The notes under the pieces are model-generated. The model made no database searches, was not told the origin of the DNA, and was given only the letters and a program-made list of their open reading frames with translations. This document shows, in pieces, positions 1 to 18,876 of a stretch of 64,000 nt of DNA. The translations under genes and the position numbers were made by a program. The stretch lies in contig OZ038533.1 in assembly GCA_964036665.1 (NCBI GenBank), forward strand, positions 15,613,575 through 15,677,574, written 5' to 3'. The stretch comes from Gordius sp. MW1. Taxonomy: Eukaryota; Nematomorpha; Gordioida; Gordea; Gordiidae. Each line of letters starts with the position of its first letter. Within the stretch, counting starts at the first letter, position 1.

Positions 1-300
1 TGTTATTTATATAGATAATGAAATAATACCATAAATTGCATAGCAATTAAAAGTTGTGTTTTATGTTTAGAAAATCAATATATTTCATCGGTCAGGAGCC
101 AGCGGACGGTCAAAAAGTCATATTATCAATGGTATTAACAAGAAAAAATATTAATTTAATTTAAAAAAATTAAAAAAAAATTCGTCCCCTCTCTGGCTTG
201 AACCCGACACCTCCAGGTCACAAAGCTGGGGCCAATAACTTGAAGGGTAACGGACAATCAAAAACGAGCCCACAAATTGCATAGCAATTAAAAGTTTAGC
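1..300 (-). repeat. Fragment of the composite tandem-repeat family
   Basis: On the minus strand this stretch carries the parts seen in the island at 20.5-24.75 kb. There are two copies of the near-palindrome AATTGC-ATA-GCAATT (34-48 and 275-289). A tandem-unit piece at about 80-150 contains GCCAGCGGACGGTCAAAAAG, the complement of the CCGTCCGCTGGC core. The flank AAAACGAGCCCA precedes the second palindrome. It is a truncated, inverted member of the same dispersed family. Confidence 0.7.
180..262 (-). repeat. tRNA-like (SINE-type) segment
   Basis: On the minus strand the segment reads CCAGCTTTGTGACCTGG, like an anticodon arm, followed by GGTGTCGGGTTCAAGCC, which fits a Pol III B box (GGTTCRANNC). 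No matching acceptor or D arm can be folded, so it is not a tRNA gene. A tRNA-derived repeat body is the best reading. Confidence 0.45.
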
Positions 301-1502
301 CATTGTTAATCTTATACCCTCACAGCTAATTGTCGTATGTTTTTGAAATAACCTTGTAAAGTGCAACTGCTTTATATAATAACTTTTAAATTTTATTATA
401 TAATCTACCTATAGCAATTACGACATAAATAATTTATAATCGCCATTTAAGAGCACACTCAGTCAATGTGTTAAAATAATATAATAGTTTATTATGCACC
501 ATAACCGCTTGGAAAGCCAAAGTGGAAAAAGCACTGTGGTTTTACTAGTTATCAAATTTACGGTATACCAAGGATTAGTGGTGGGGAAACCTGAGGTTTT
601 ATAAACCTTAACCTCAAGCTTGTTTTTTACCTTCTTTCTCACCCGGGGGGGGGGGGGGTGATTTGGGCCCCCTTATTATTTGCCCTATTCCCCCGGTGAG
701 AAAGAGTAAAAAAAGGCGGGTTAAAAGGGGGGGGGCGTAAATCACCCCCCATCCCTCCCCCCTGGTTTTAAAAAAAATTGTATATACCAATTAAAATATT
801 ATTTATAAAATGTGCAAAATAAATTAATATCCCAAATTATGAATTTATATTACTGAGCATTTTAACAAAAATACTGACCATTATTAATTTAAAGCTGAGC
901 ATTTTAAAGTTAATTTACTGATCAATTTTAAGTTTTTAACTGGGCACTTTAATAAAATACTGAGCCACATTTTACTGAGCATGTTTTAATTTATAACTGT
1001 GCATTTAAATACCATCCTTTTTTAATTATGATGTTTTTCGAGATTTGGTCACGTCACGTTATATAGATTTAATAAAACAATCAAATTGCTTAAAAATTTT
1101 ATCTCGATTGAATTAAATATGAGTTTATGCTGTTTAAATGAGGAATTCTTAATTAAGATTTATTTTTGGTGCCGCCCGGCCGTCTTACTATTTATACAAT
1201 CTAAAATACATAAAATTCATACAATTATCCCTTTTTGTCCATAAAAGAACTATTAAAAAATACAAGGTGTGTATATCACAGAATACCATAGATAGGCAGG
1301 GAATTTTAAAACTGTGTTATAAAAATATAACACAATGTAGATGGCAGCAATTTTTAAATACACATGCAGGGTTTCTTTCAGAAAAAATGCTCCGGGGGGT
1401 ATTTTAAACTTCCGGGGGGGGGGGTAAAAATTTTTTTAATTGCTAAACCATTTTATATAATATTTACTGATTTATATTGGTGATATAAGTGATATATCAT
1501 GT

Positions 1503-2258
1503 TTAATAGCTTTCCTCTTTCTCCTGTCGCTTTTGTGTAATTTGTAAACGAGACATTAATGAACACACCCTTTGTTTTTTGTTGAATTTTTTGTTGTAAA
1601 GAGAACAGACAGAGCATAAAGCCCCACCTAAGGCTTCATCAAAAATTAGCCATTTGTATTTAGATGTCCATGAAATCATAATATATGATGGTTTAAGTTT
1701 AAATTTTGCCTATGTTTTTCACTTTCAGAGACTGAGCAATTAGTAGAGCTGCCAATACACTCATCTTTATCAATATATATTAATAAAATAAAAACAACTT
1801 GCATAATTTTAATTACCAGCATTTTTATCATAAGAAGAAGAAGAGACAGTTTTCCCCACTCCAGCAGAATTACAATTTTCATCTTGACCTAAAACATAAA
1901 AATATATATAATACTTCTATATTAAAACCAAAATCTTTCTTGCCTACAGAGTTCATGTGAATTTCACTGCTGGAAGCAGAATAATATCTGCCTTTAACTT
2001 ATAGATATTTAAAATATCTAATCCTTAAAAATAATTACCAAAATTTCCCATAGTAAGGGATAAAACAAGAGTTTTTTTTAATTCAGTCCCATCTTTACCT
2101 ATTACAAACAAACATATTCATGTGTTATTTTATATAAACACAAATACCCATACATAATTAAAATTATTCCAAATTAAATCATATTTACCATCTTTTTTAT
2201 TAGGCTTTTCCTTTTTACTAAAGTAGTGTAAAAGAGTACTTTTATATTTACCAAACAT
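1503..2258 (-). pseudogene. Decayed N-terminal part of a hAT transposase gene
   Basis: Four exon-like blocks can be chained on the minus strand with AG/GT borders and matching phase. The first (2189-2258) begins MFGKYKSTLLHYFSKKEKP, a basic STLxxYF-type start common in hAT and ZBED-like proteins. It is followed by blocks near 2034-2090, 1817-1885 and 1690-1760. After the last block the frame breaks. One base out of frame, 1503-1679 encodes WTSKYKWLIFDEALGGALC-x2-C, matching the N-terminal TTF/BED-type finger pattern W-x-F-(x)n-G-x-x-C-x-x-C. It then stops before any catalytic domain. The assignment rests on pattern and context (it lies inside the 576-3010 element), not on a database match. 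Confidence 0.5.
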
Positions 2259-2860
2259 CTGCAATTCAAAATAAGCATAGTATATCACTAAAAAACAAAC
2301 AATAGAATCTATTATTAATAATAATTTTTTTTTAAGTTTATAAGTAAGATAGTGATTTAATAATTCTAAAAACATTTATTTATTTTTATTTACCTATTGA
2401 TATTTTTTAATTAAAGATAATTTGTAACTTTCAAGATTGTAAATTAGGGTTCACAGATGTTAAAAAATGATGTCTATGCGTATTGATGCATTCGACCAAA
2501 GTTTAACTGACAAAATATCTATGAATGTCCATGAATATTTAACTTGAGAGCGGTTTACAGAGACGAAAACGTTAGGGTTAGTGTTTTAGGTCGGAGTTTT
2601 AGGTTAGGGTTAGATGCACACATTTCAATCGACAAATGCATTTTCATAGACATTTATTTGTTTTTTGCTTTTTGGTCAAATGCAACTGAATCATGTCTAT
2701 GAATGATTTCAACTGATTTGTAAAAAAATTTAATTTTGAAAATTTTATATTTTTTTTATTGACAAATTAAAATAATTTATTGAATTTCAATTTTACCCTA
2801 TTAATATAATTTATGACTTCATGATGGAATTGAGTTCATGCTTCCTTCGATCAAATCTCT

Positions 2861-2862
<2 letters not shown>

Positions 2863-2907
<45 letters not shown>
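2863..2907 (+). repeat. Poly-G tract, 45 nt
   Basis: An uninterrupted run of 45 G near the right end of the hAT-like element. It is the longest homopolymer in the window. Confidence 0.95.
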
Positions 2908-2908
<1 letters not shown>

Positions 2909-3018
2909 ATTTGAAATTGCCCACAACCTCAGGTTGTCAATCAACCTTAACCTAAACCTCAGCTCAGGTTGACCTGAGGTCCACCTGACCTAAGGTTTTC
3001 CCCACCACTACCAACGAT

Positions 3019-3813
3019 GTCACAACCGGATTTTTTTTTACAATAATTTCATGTATAAAAAAATGATGAAAATGTTTTATTAGACCTAGGCTTATAAATA
3101 TTTCCCATCTATCTGGCTCTTTGCGGATTCGATGTTAAAAAGTGCTGCTCTTTCGAATAATCAAACCATTTCGTTAGACATGAGGCGCTGAGTAGTAATC
3201 AAGAGGAACCAAGTTTGGTGAAAAAAACCTCGTGCGGAAGTATTTTTCACCTAAACGCTTAACCAGATTTGCTATATGTGCTGGTGTGTCATGAAACAAA
3301 ATATTTTGTTTTTGTATTTTGGTCGTTTTCACAGCTAAATTCAAGTTTATCATTGTAAGAGTATTAGCGGTTTCTAGGGATCAGGCCCTTATGTTCGTTA
3401 ATTAACTATTAATATGTCAGCTTTTTTTGATTATATGATATAGTTTAAGAATGACAAGTTTTCATTAAATTTCAAAATATACTTTTTTAAATGCATAAAT
3501 TTTGGTGTCGATGACGACTAAAAGGCGCTTAAAACGGCATTCTTATAATTTCATCATTCTTTTTAAACCTGTAGGAAATAACTATTAATTTGAGAATTAG
3601 TGTAAAACACATGTATATTTTTTATGGTAGCTATTCGATTTTTAATAAATCTAGTCAGATATTCTAGTCATGAATATGCAGGTTATAGAGGTTAACCTTT
3701 CGTTTGGCATCGTCACATTCCTATTAGTTAATATTCTTTCTTCAACTTTGTATATGTTAATTCCTTCAAATATCTAATGTTCTATGAGAAAAGGCCTATA
3801 AATTTAAAGCAGC
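3019..3813. other. AT-rich non-coding stretch
   Basis: No supported exon, RNA gene or bounded repeat was seen in either strand. Confidence 0.5.
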
Positions 3814-3949
3814 CATGGGCGTAGCCAGCATTGGAATTAGAGGGGGGCAATATGAGGGAAGAGCAAAATGATTTTTTGAAATTTCAGCCATGTTTAATAA
3901 ATTTTCGGATTTAGAGGGAGGCAGCCACTCCTCCCTGTCTACGCTAATG
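3814..3949 (+). mobile_element. Family B hAT-like MITE
   Basis: Left end CATGGGCGTAGCCAGCATTG; degenerate right end CTACGCTAATG. Orientation with GGAATTAGAGG first, so this serves as the reference orientation for the family. Flanks no longer show a duplication. Confidence 0.75.
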
Positions 3950-4898
3950 AATAACTTTTAGATTTTAGGTAAATCTCATTTATATGTTTCATTATTTGTA
4001 ATTTCATAATGGAACCAAGTTTAAATATAAATAGTTTAAATAATGATAAATTAAAACTTTTTTATAATTACTATATATAGATAAATCATCAAGCAATTCT
4101 ACAATTCCATGCTTTTATTCGTTTGAATTGTGTGTTTTAAAGCTAGCCAATTTTCGTAAATAATTGTGGAGAGATAGGCTCTTTCTCTTCATAGATGTAT
4201 AGGGGTGAGAGTTGCACTACTAATAATAATGAGTGCAATATGATAGTAATGATGACGAAAAGTGAAATCAATAAGCTCGCCCCAATATAGTATTTATGTT
4301 TTGTGAAATTTCACTTATTTTCAGTCGCATAAATGGGCACAATAATCACCTCTAATAGGTGTTTCTCTGTGTGGTGTAGGTGTTTAGAAAAACTAGGCCA
4401 GGTGAGGGTGATAAGAAGCGAACATAAATTTGTGGTATTTCATAATTAAATGATACTATAATGAAAGAAAAAATTAAAAACATTAGGGAAAACGGTCATT
4501 TCTCTCTCATCCAATATACGTGTCAATAATAAACATGTAATGTAGTGTTTGCGACATTAAGGAAAAATGACAAAATAATGAGAGGAAGGGGGTTGGTAAA
4601 GATACAATCACGTCGAGGTAAGGGCAGAGAAAGATTCGTTGAAGGCCGATTGATTTAAAATAGAAGCGAAAGCGGCGAGCGAGGCGTCAAAGCTAGCGCT
4701 AACCTACTACGAATGGACGAGTTAAAAATGATAAAACCACAAAAATGGGCATACAAAAGCCACACCTTGGGGTATAGATATATATAGAGGAGAGAGAGGG
4801 GGGAGGAAATAAAACGCATTTGTAGGAAGGGGGGGAGGCTAAAATGAAGGAGGTTTTCAGGGTGGTAAAATAGGACCGAGGATCGACCATGGTATAAA
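3950..4898. other. AT-rich stretch, no gene recognised
   Basis: Open frames at 4650-4900 are low-complexity purine/pyrimidine runs without a recognisable product. If the exon at 5103-5423 is a real last exon, this would be its 3' flank. Confidence 0.4.
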
Positions 4899-4906
4899 GT
4901 TCCCAC

Positions 4907-5049
4907 TAGTGTTGTAAAAAGGGCTGGGTTTTGTTTTGTCGACCTTTCGTTACTAAGACAAGCAGACCAAAAAGCCTTTGGCTGGTTAATGTTCAGTCGA
5001 TTAAAACCGTCGGTCGACCCTCCAAAACCCAGTCGCTTTTACAACACTA
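4907..5049. mobile_element. Family A hAT-like MITE with perfect 8-bp TSD
   Basis: TAGTGTTGTAAAAAGG...TTTTACAACACTA, flanked on both sides by GTTCCCAC (4899-4906 and 5050-5057). The arms are long imperfect inverted repeats carrying the GGTCGACC core. The perfect duplication shows a fairly recent insertion, about 50 nt beyond the stop of the candidate exon at 5103-5423. Confidence 0.88.
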
Positions 5050-5102
5050 GTTCCCACATTTGCGACCCGAGAAGCCTTCCGCATGCGACACTACAAGCAA
5101 TT

Positions 5103-5423
5103 TCAAGTGTAAAATTGTTGGGGAAACAAGGGGAGCACGGGATATTGGGAGGGACCAACCGTGGGAGCGGCAGCATTATTCACGGACCCAACGTGGTGCT
5201 GCTGCTGAAGATGATTGAGGGGTGGTGGAAACATCATGTAGCTATTACGAGTAGTGCCCAAATCTCCCCCGGAATCCAACAAAGTTCCAACCAAATTCCT
5301 ACCATCTCGTATGTAATTCCCAAAAGCGTGGTCGTTGTTGTCGGGTTCCACCAAACAGCGGGTTTCCAAATCGGCCGCCCGAGGCAATGGATGAACGGCC
5401 GCGCTTGGCTTGACCGCGTTGTT
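5103..5423 (-). CDS. Candidate alternative 3'-terminal exon of HIPK
   Basis: A GC-richer block with an acceptor (CGCTCCTCAG before AACAACGCG) and an open frame of 106 codons ending in TGA at 5103. The peptide is hydrophilic and low-complexity in the style of the HIPK tail (NNAVKPSAAVHP, PPPLNHLQQQHH, ending LPLFPQQFYT). Read this way it needs an incoming phase 0, which HIPK exon 8 (ending DFQMLGM) provides, so exon 8 could splice here instead of to exon 9. The other open frame, which would follow a phase-2 exon, is Trp-rich and unnatural. Alternatively it is the last exon of an unrelated minus-strand gene. No conserved domain is seen. Confidence 0.45.
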   Translation of the reverse strand, partial: NNAVKPSAAVHPLPRAADLETRCLVEPDNNDHAFGNYIRDGRNLVGTLLDSGGDLGTTRNSYMMFPPPLNHLQQQHHVGSVNNAAAPTVGPSQYPVLPLFPQQFYT

Positions 5424-6898
5424 CTGAGGAGCGATAAAATGCGTGTGTATAAGTTACGAAGATGATGAACAGTTTTTTCATTTATATTATTTATGCTCAT
5501 TTATTTTCTTTTTTAAAGCGTTATTATTATTATTCAAAAAATACATATTTCGTGAAAGTGAAAGAAATAAAAAAAGTAAAGAATTAGGAGTAGTTGGAAA
5601 ACGTTCCCATATTTCCATTGAATTATATTTACAGATAGTAATGCCTATTTCGCTCATTAATTCTATATTACATGATCATTTTTAACATAATAAAAGCATT
5701 TTAATAAATAAAAAAAATAATAATAATTTTATTAGCGCGTAAAAAGGTTTACCCTCTTTTTCGTCTCCGGCCCATTTTTAACGAAGTTATTAGGCCCATT
5801 TCCTAATTCAATAAATAAGAAGATCCATGCATAAATAAATGAAAATGATGTTGGTTAGACATCATTATTAAAATGTGGGTGAAAGTCGAAACATTCTTTA
5901 GTGAAGCCAAATAGTGTTGTAAAAAAACGTCTGGGTTTTGTTTGGACGATCTTTGGTTCAACTAAAAAATAACGGTCGACTCTGGCTTGCTAATCAAATT
6001 ATGACTAAGCCTAGGGGGTCGACTAATAAAATTATACCAAAAAACATTTGGTGTGTTTATGTTTAGTCGACTAAAGCCAAAGGCCGACCAAACAAACCCA
6101 GCCGTTTTTACAACACTAATGCCAAGGCAATTATAGTCTTCACGAATTTTAATGTGGTCTTCATTACTAGACAGTGGACACGTAAGGGAGATTTAAAAAG
6201 ATATCTAATCCCTTAAAAACACTGTTCATAAGAAGAGTGTAGAAATAAAATTGAACCTAAGACTGATGAGGCATCACGAGAAATTTATAAGCGAACCGCC
6301 GTGTCAAGATGTTAGATATGAAAAAGTTTAATTTCAGGTAATATAACCTGGAGCATCGTCATAAGACGGTTTTTGGCCTCTAAAACCATCAAGTATACCA
6401 ATTTTCGAATCGATCTCTCTAGATTAACAAAGATATCATGTCTAAATGAATAAAATTTGTACATATTTATATATAGACATTATCGTTTAAGCGATTAATC
6501 AAGCCGACATTGCATTTGTTCCAAAAATGAGATAGAGCATTAAATGGAGTTAGCAAATCGTATAAGACTATGCTATAACCTATGAAAACGACTATATGAT
6601 GGTTTGTTTTAACTTTGAAGATCTAAGGAAATTTTGACGCTACTTAACAAAGTGGCAAATTAAACGGGAGCCGTTATATAATTTAAGCCAAAAAATTAAA
6701 TTCGCTAGAGCATTTATTGACATCACGTGGCCAAACGCAATTAATCAACGAACAAAATTTTCGGTCATTAACAGTGTTTGATACTTCGCCGTATTAGTAA
6801 GCTCTACTCAACCATGGATAAAATACGGTCAAAGAGAGATAGCCCATGCGCCCATACTAACTGAGAGGTCACATAAAAATTGAGAAAGAGTAACTTAC
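5424..6898. other. AT-rich intron or intergenic stretch
   Basis: Holds one family A element (5912-6118). No other exon with convincing borders was found. Confidence 0.5.
5912..6118. mobile_element. Family A hAT-like MITE
   Basis: Complete copy from TAGTGTTG to CAACACTA. Flanks AAGCCAAA and ATGCCAAG match at 6 of 8 positions, so the duplication has decayed. Confidence 0.82.
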
Positions 6899-7039
6899 GG
6901 CTCCAGCAACGGGTTGTAGTGAAAGTCTCCGCGCTGAGATTCGGGGTTAGAATTCAAAGTTATTACGCTGATCGCACGCCCCCCATCGACTACTTTGGCC
7001 AAGGTTGTAGCCGTCTTTAAGGCGCCCCCTACCTCGCAG
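6899..7039 (-). CDS. Candidate 3' exon of HIPK (after exon 9)
   Basis: A GC-rich island in AT-rich DNA. On the minus strand an acceptor (TTCTTTTTTAACGACACCGTATAG) is followed by an open frame whose peptide starts CEVGGALKTATTLAKVVDGG and ends HYNPLLEP. The frame then meets either a GTAAGT donor (exon end 6899) or, read through, an immediate TAA. Its incoming phase (one base completing a codon) fits a GTAATC donor that overlaps the stop codon of HIPK exon 9 (exon end 7662). A HIPK isoform extended by about 47 residues is therefore possible. No known domain is seen, and the join to 5103-5423 through GTAAGT would put that block in its unnatural frame. Confidence 0.45.
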
Positions 7040-7362
7040 CTATACGGTGTCGTTAAAAAAGAACTATTACGTAAATTTTAAAAGGATGGGGACTAGGCAA
7101 GGGTAAGAATCACATTTCTGCCACTTTTAGATGACCGATCGACAAAAAATTTAATTTTTATATATGGAGGGAGACCACCGATCTTACCCGTCACTACAAC
7201 AAGATTTTATGATTAGGGGGTAAATAAGTAAAAAAAAACTTCATCAAATTTAGCCTCATGACTTGATGTCGTAAAAAATCGCCTTTTTGACCTATCAGCC
7301 CCTACAACCTAAAAAGCAGTAATCTAAAAGAGCTAAAACTTTCAAATTTTCATAATATTAAT

Positions 7363-7485
7363 CATGGGCGTAGCCAGATTTTGGATTAAGGGGAGGGGGG
7401 AAGGGGGGTAAACAAAACAAATTATTATGGGTTTTTGTATTGAAATTTTTTACTGGGGTCATTTAGGCGCCCTGGCTACGGCCAT
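7363..7485. mobile_element. Family B' hAT-like MITE
   Basis: CATGGGCGTAGCCAG...CTGGCTACGGCCATG with flanks ATATTAAT and ATATTAAA (7/8). The interior (GGGTTTTTGTATTGAAATT) differs from the main family B interior and defines a second subfamily, also seen at 16798 and 35609. Confidence 0.78.
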
Positions 7486-7657
7486 GATATTAAAAGTTTC
7501 TACATTTTCATCAATCTAAAAAAAATCTGAGATGGTCGGCGGAAAAGGACGTTTTTATGATCAATTTGACATGGAATGTCCCCTCCCCCAATAACAATTA
7601 TTAGAATGGCCTGATAACACAATAGTAAAAAATATAGGCAGGCGGGGTGGTGTTAGA

Positions 7658-16120
<8,463 letters not shown>

Positions 16121-16553
16121 AAATTAAAATATTAGGGAAATATTTCGTTATCGAGGTTAGTATTAAATATATCCTATATTAGTTTAAAATGTGTGCTTAG
16201 ATAGTTTAACTAATAAACTAATAGCTTAATAACATATAAAATAAAAACAATAAAAATAACGCATGGATAAAAACATTAGTTTTAAGAGTTAGTATAAAAA
16301 ATGAAAGCTTATTCTATTGGGCACGTTGATCTTAAAATAACTTTTCATACCAACTTCTGAGTTTAGGCTTAAAATTTTATTGCAAGAACAAAGAGATCAT
16401 TTTTACTTGCCCAGTTTTTATAAATAAATAGAAACAGGAAAAACTTATCAAAAATTAATAGCTTTTTCGTGCACTTGCCCATTTATTAAAGTAAATATGA
16501 TTCTACTTATGTTTTCGTTGCATAATTGTGAATCGCTCTAAATTTTAAATTAT

Positions 16554-16660
16554 CAGTGGCGTAGCTAGCGTGGGGCCAAGGCCCCCTTCAAGAGCAAAAT
16601 CCTGGCCCCTCTGGCCCCCATAAGAGAAAAATCGTGGCCCCTTTGCCCCCGCCCAAGCTA
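16554..16660. mobile_element. CAGTGGCGTAGCTAG-type hAT MITE fragment
   Basis: Left end CAGTGGCGTAGCTAGCGTGG followed by GGCCCC-rich sequence. The right end cannot be placed. Confidence 0.5.
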
Positions 16661-16797
16661 AACTTTTAAACCATATATTTGGACCAAATAGGTATAGAAT
16701 TTTATATAATTACTAGTAAGTCAATTTATTTTATTGCTAACGTGAGTTCTGAAAGGCTGTGAAAAAGGTACATAGTTTTATTCATTTACTTATAATC

Positions 16798-16921
16798 ATG
16801 GGCCTAGCCGAGGGGGGGGGGAGGCCAGGGCACAAAAAAAAATTAATACAAAAACCCTTCTAAATTAAAAAAAAATTGTGTTTTGCCCCCCCCCCTAATC
16901 CAAAACCTGGCTACGCCCTTG
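16798..16921. mobile_element. Family B' hAT-like MITE
   Basis: CATGGGCCTAGCCG...CTGGCTACGCCCTTG with flanks CTTATAAT and GTTATAAT (7/8). Confidence 0.75.
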
Positions 16922-18439
16922 GTTATAATTATGAGTAGACAAAAAAAGAATAAATACTTTCGTATATAACTTTACCTAATGGTAGTTCCAGTTAGGCCGT
17001 CCGGCAACCAGAGACTAAATTATCTTTTATTTTAGACCTTTTAAATCGTAAATTTTAAGCAAATTTCTATGTATAATATAATTTGTTACTATTTATAGTT
17101 AATTTTAACCAAGAATAAGTTTGGTTTATAAATAATGAAAAATTCAAGTTACATATTGAATTTAATCATTTTGCATTATAATGATCTAACATTATAACTG
17201 TTAATTTTAAGGAGCCAAATAAATTTATGGATTGTTTTTTATATAAAGTTATAATCGCTATTTGATAAGACTACAATTTTTTAGGAAAAATAATTATGTA
17301 CAGGGAACGCTGTAGCAACGTTCAACTAATTTAAAATAAAGTTGTATTAATTTTAGAAAATAGCTTTTTACATGGTTTTTCGGCTTAGGTTTGCGGGCCC
17401 AGCGGCTTGGGTTAGACTAACTCATCAGCCCAATTCCCTACTATCTTTAATTATTTTCTGAGCACTGAGCCAGGCAGAGTTCCATCTATTAAACAATATC
17501 GATGAAAATCCTATTTTTTATAAGTTGATTTGATTAAAAGACGTGTTAAAATGCTACATTTTTGGCACTAGTTTTACTTTTAATATTATAGGCTAAATAA
17601 TATATTAACTTCCATCCGTACATTATAGGTAATCTCACCTTTCAAGGGTCTCTCTTTCAAAGAGGCTTTAAAATGTTGTTACGGTGCTCCTGATATAATT
17701 GCGACTTAATAAAATTTAACCTAGTTATGCTGCCTTAAAGAGCAGAAATGACTATGGAATTTCGTATTTTTGAGGATGGCTTGTTACGGTTGTGGCTCGC
17801 TATTGTTAAGGAGTGATGCCACACCCTATAATTACAAAAATCTTCGTTTTGATTTGTTTAAAATCAAATAACTTCAGTCATTACATTACACCAATATTAT
17901 AAACACTTAGTAATTTTAAATATCCATAATATAGCCGTTTTTACATATTGCCGTTAATAGTTTAATAAAAAAATTTGTTGCTAATAATATATTTTTTGGC
18001 TTAATTGAGGTGCAAATTGAAGGTAAACTAAAGTGGGATGAGTTGAGCTGATGTATACTTCATCGATAAGGATTGAAAAGGTACGAGAGTTTAAGTGAAT
18101 TCAGTGTTTTTAGGGTTATAAGGCGAAAAATACTAGACCATTTAATTTGAAAAACCGGTATAGGAAAAAATTTGTCTGACGTTTACCCCCTCCTTACTTG
18201 ATCAAAATTTATTGGCCCCCCAAGGCAGGTGTGAATTATAAGCTTCAAAATAAGTTGGTTAAATTTCATAGATTAATAAAGCTCAGTTTACCTGTTATCG
18301 GGTACTAAAATTTAAAATAAGACCACCCTCTTGCTTGGACGTTATCACAATAATTTGAGATGGAACATAAGATCATATAGGTACCGAGTGTTTATAGAAA
18401 AATAAATTTGTAGGAAAACGTTCATTCGGTTAGTATAAT

Positions 18440-18876
18440 TTATAATTTTGTTACTCTATGGAAAAACATGGGCATTAAACACGACGGAAGGAAAGCTATT
18501 ACAAGCCACAGAGATGAGAATGATACGGTGGAGCTTGGGGTATACTAAGCTCGTCCATATCACGAATGACTTTCTCATGACAAAAATGGGTATTCAACCT
18601 ATGGCGGACATGATTAACGAAAATCGGCTAAGGTGGTATGGGCATATACCAAGAAGGGACACGGATGTCGTAAATCGAAAGTACTGGACATGGAGGTACC
18701 GGGGAAGAGAGGAAGAGGACGACCCCGTGTCACATGGAAAGAGCAAGTCGATAAAATTATGGAAACTAAGGAGATTAGTCAAGACATGGCACTCACCCGG
18801 TCAAGATGGAAGAAACTTATCAAAATAAACCCCACGAATGTGGGATCAAATAACTGATAAAGAAGAAGAAGAAGAT
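18440..18876 (+). pseudogene. 5'-truncated non-LTR retrotransposon (LINE) 3' end
   Basis: Encodes the C-terminal tail found after the reverse transcriptase of many animal LINEs: LLYGKTWALNTTEGKLLQAT, EMRMIRWSLG, then RLRWYGHIPRRD in one frame. It continues after a frameshift as GKRGRGRPRVTWKEQV and RWKKLIK in the next frame. The element ends GGATCAAATAACTGATAAAG plus an (AAG)n tail, as in RTE-like elements. The polymerase domain and everything 5' of it are missing, so it is a dead fragment. The clade (RTE-like) is an inference from tail style. Confidence 0.85.

Larger units (their letters stand above)
576..3010 (-). mobile_element. hAT-like DNA transposon, 2.4 kb, internally decayed
   Basis: The left end TAGTGGTGGGGAAACC (576) and the right end GGTTTTCCCCACCACTA (to 3010) are inverted repeats. 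They are flanked by CCAAGGAT (568-575) and CCAACGAT (3011-3018), a 7/8-matching 8-bp target-site duplication. An 8-bp duplication and TA-G termini are typical of the hAT superfamily. The interior holds exon-like blocks on the minus strand resembling the N-terminal part of a hAT transposase (see 1503-2258) and a 45-nt G run. No catalytic (RNase H-like) or dimerisation region was seen between 576 and 1500. The copy therefore looks like an internal-deletion derivative that could only move in trans. Confidence 0.7.
16121..18439. other. Intergenic DNA between Eph and HIPK, part 1
   Basis: AT-rich. Contains two GTAGC-type MITE copies (16554, 16798) and no exon with convincing borders. The HIPK promoter presumably lies at its left end, but no core element stands out. 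Confidence 0.45.

Noticed and set aside
180-262. Functional tRNA gene
   Set aside because: Only the anticodon-arm and B-box-like parts are present; no acceptor stem or D arm pairs.
2570-2620. Telomere-like GGTTAGGGTTAG motif
   Set aside because: Only a couple of irregular units occur inside a transposon; this is not a telomere.
5234-5423. Second minus-strand open frame in the 5.1-kb exon block (phase-2 entry)
   Set aside because: The peptide is Trp- and Leu-rich with no tail-like character; the phase-0 frame has natural composition.
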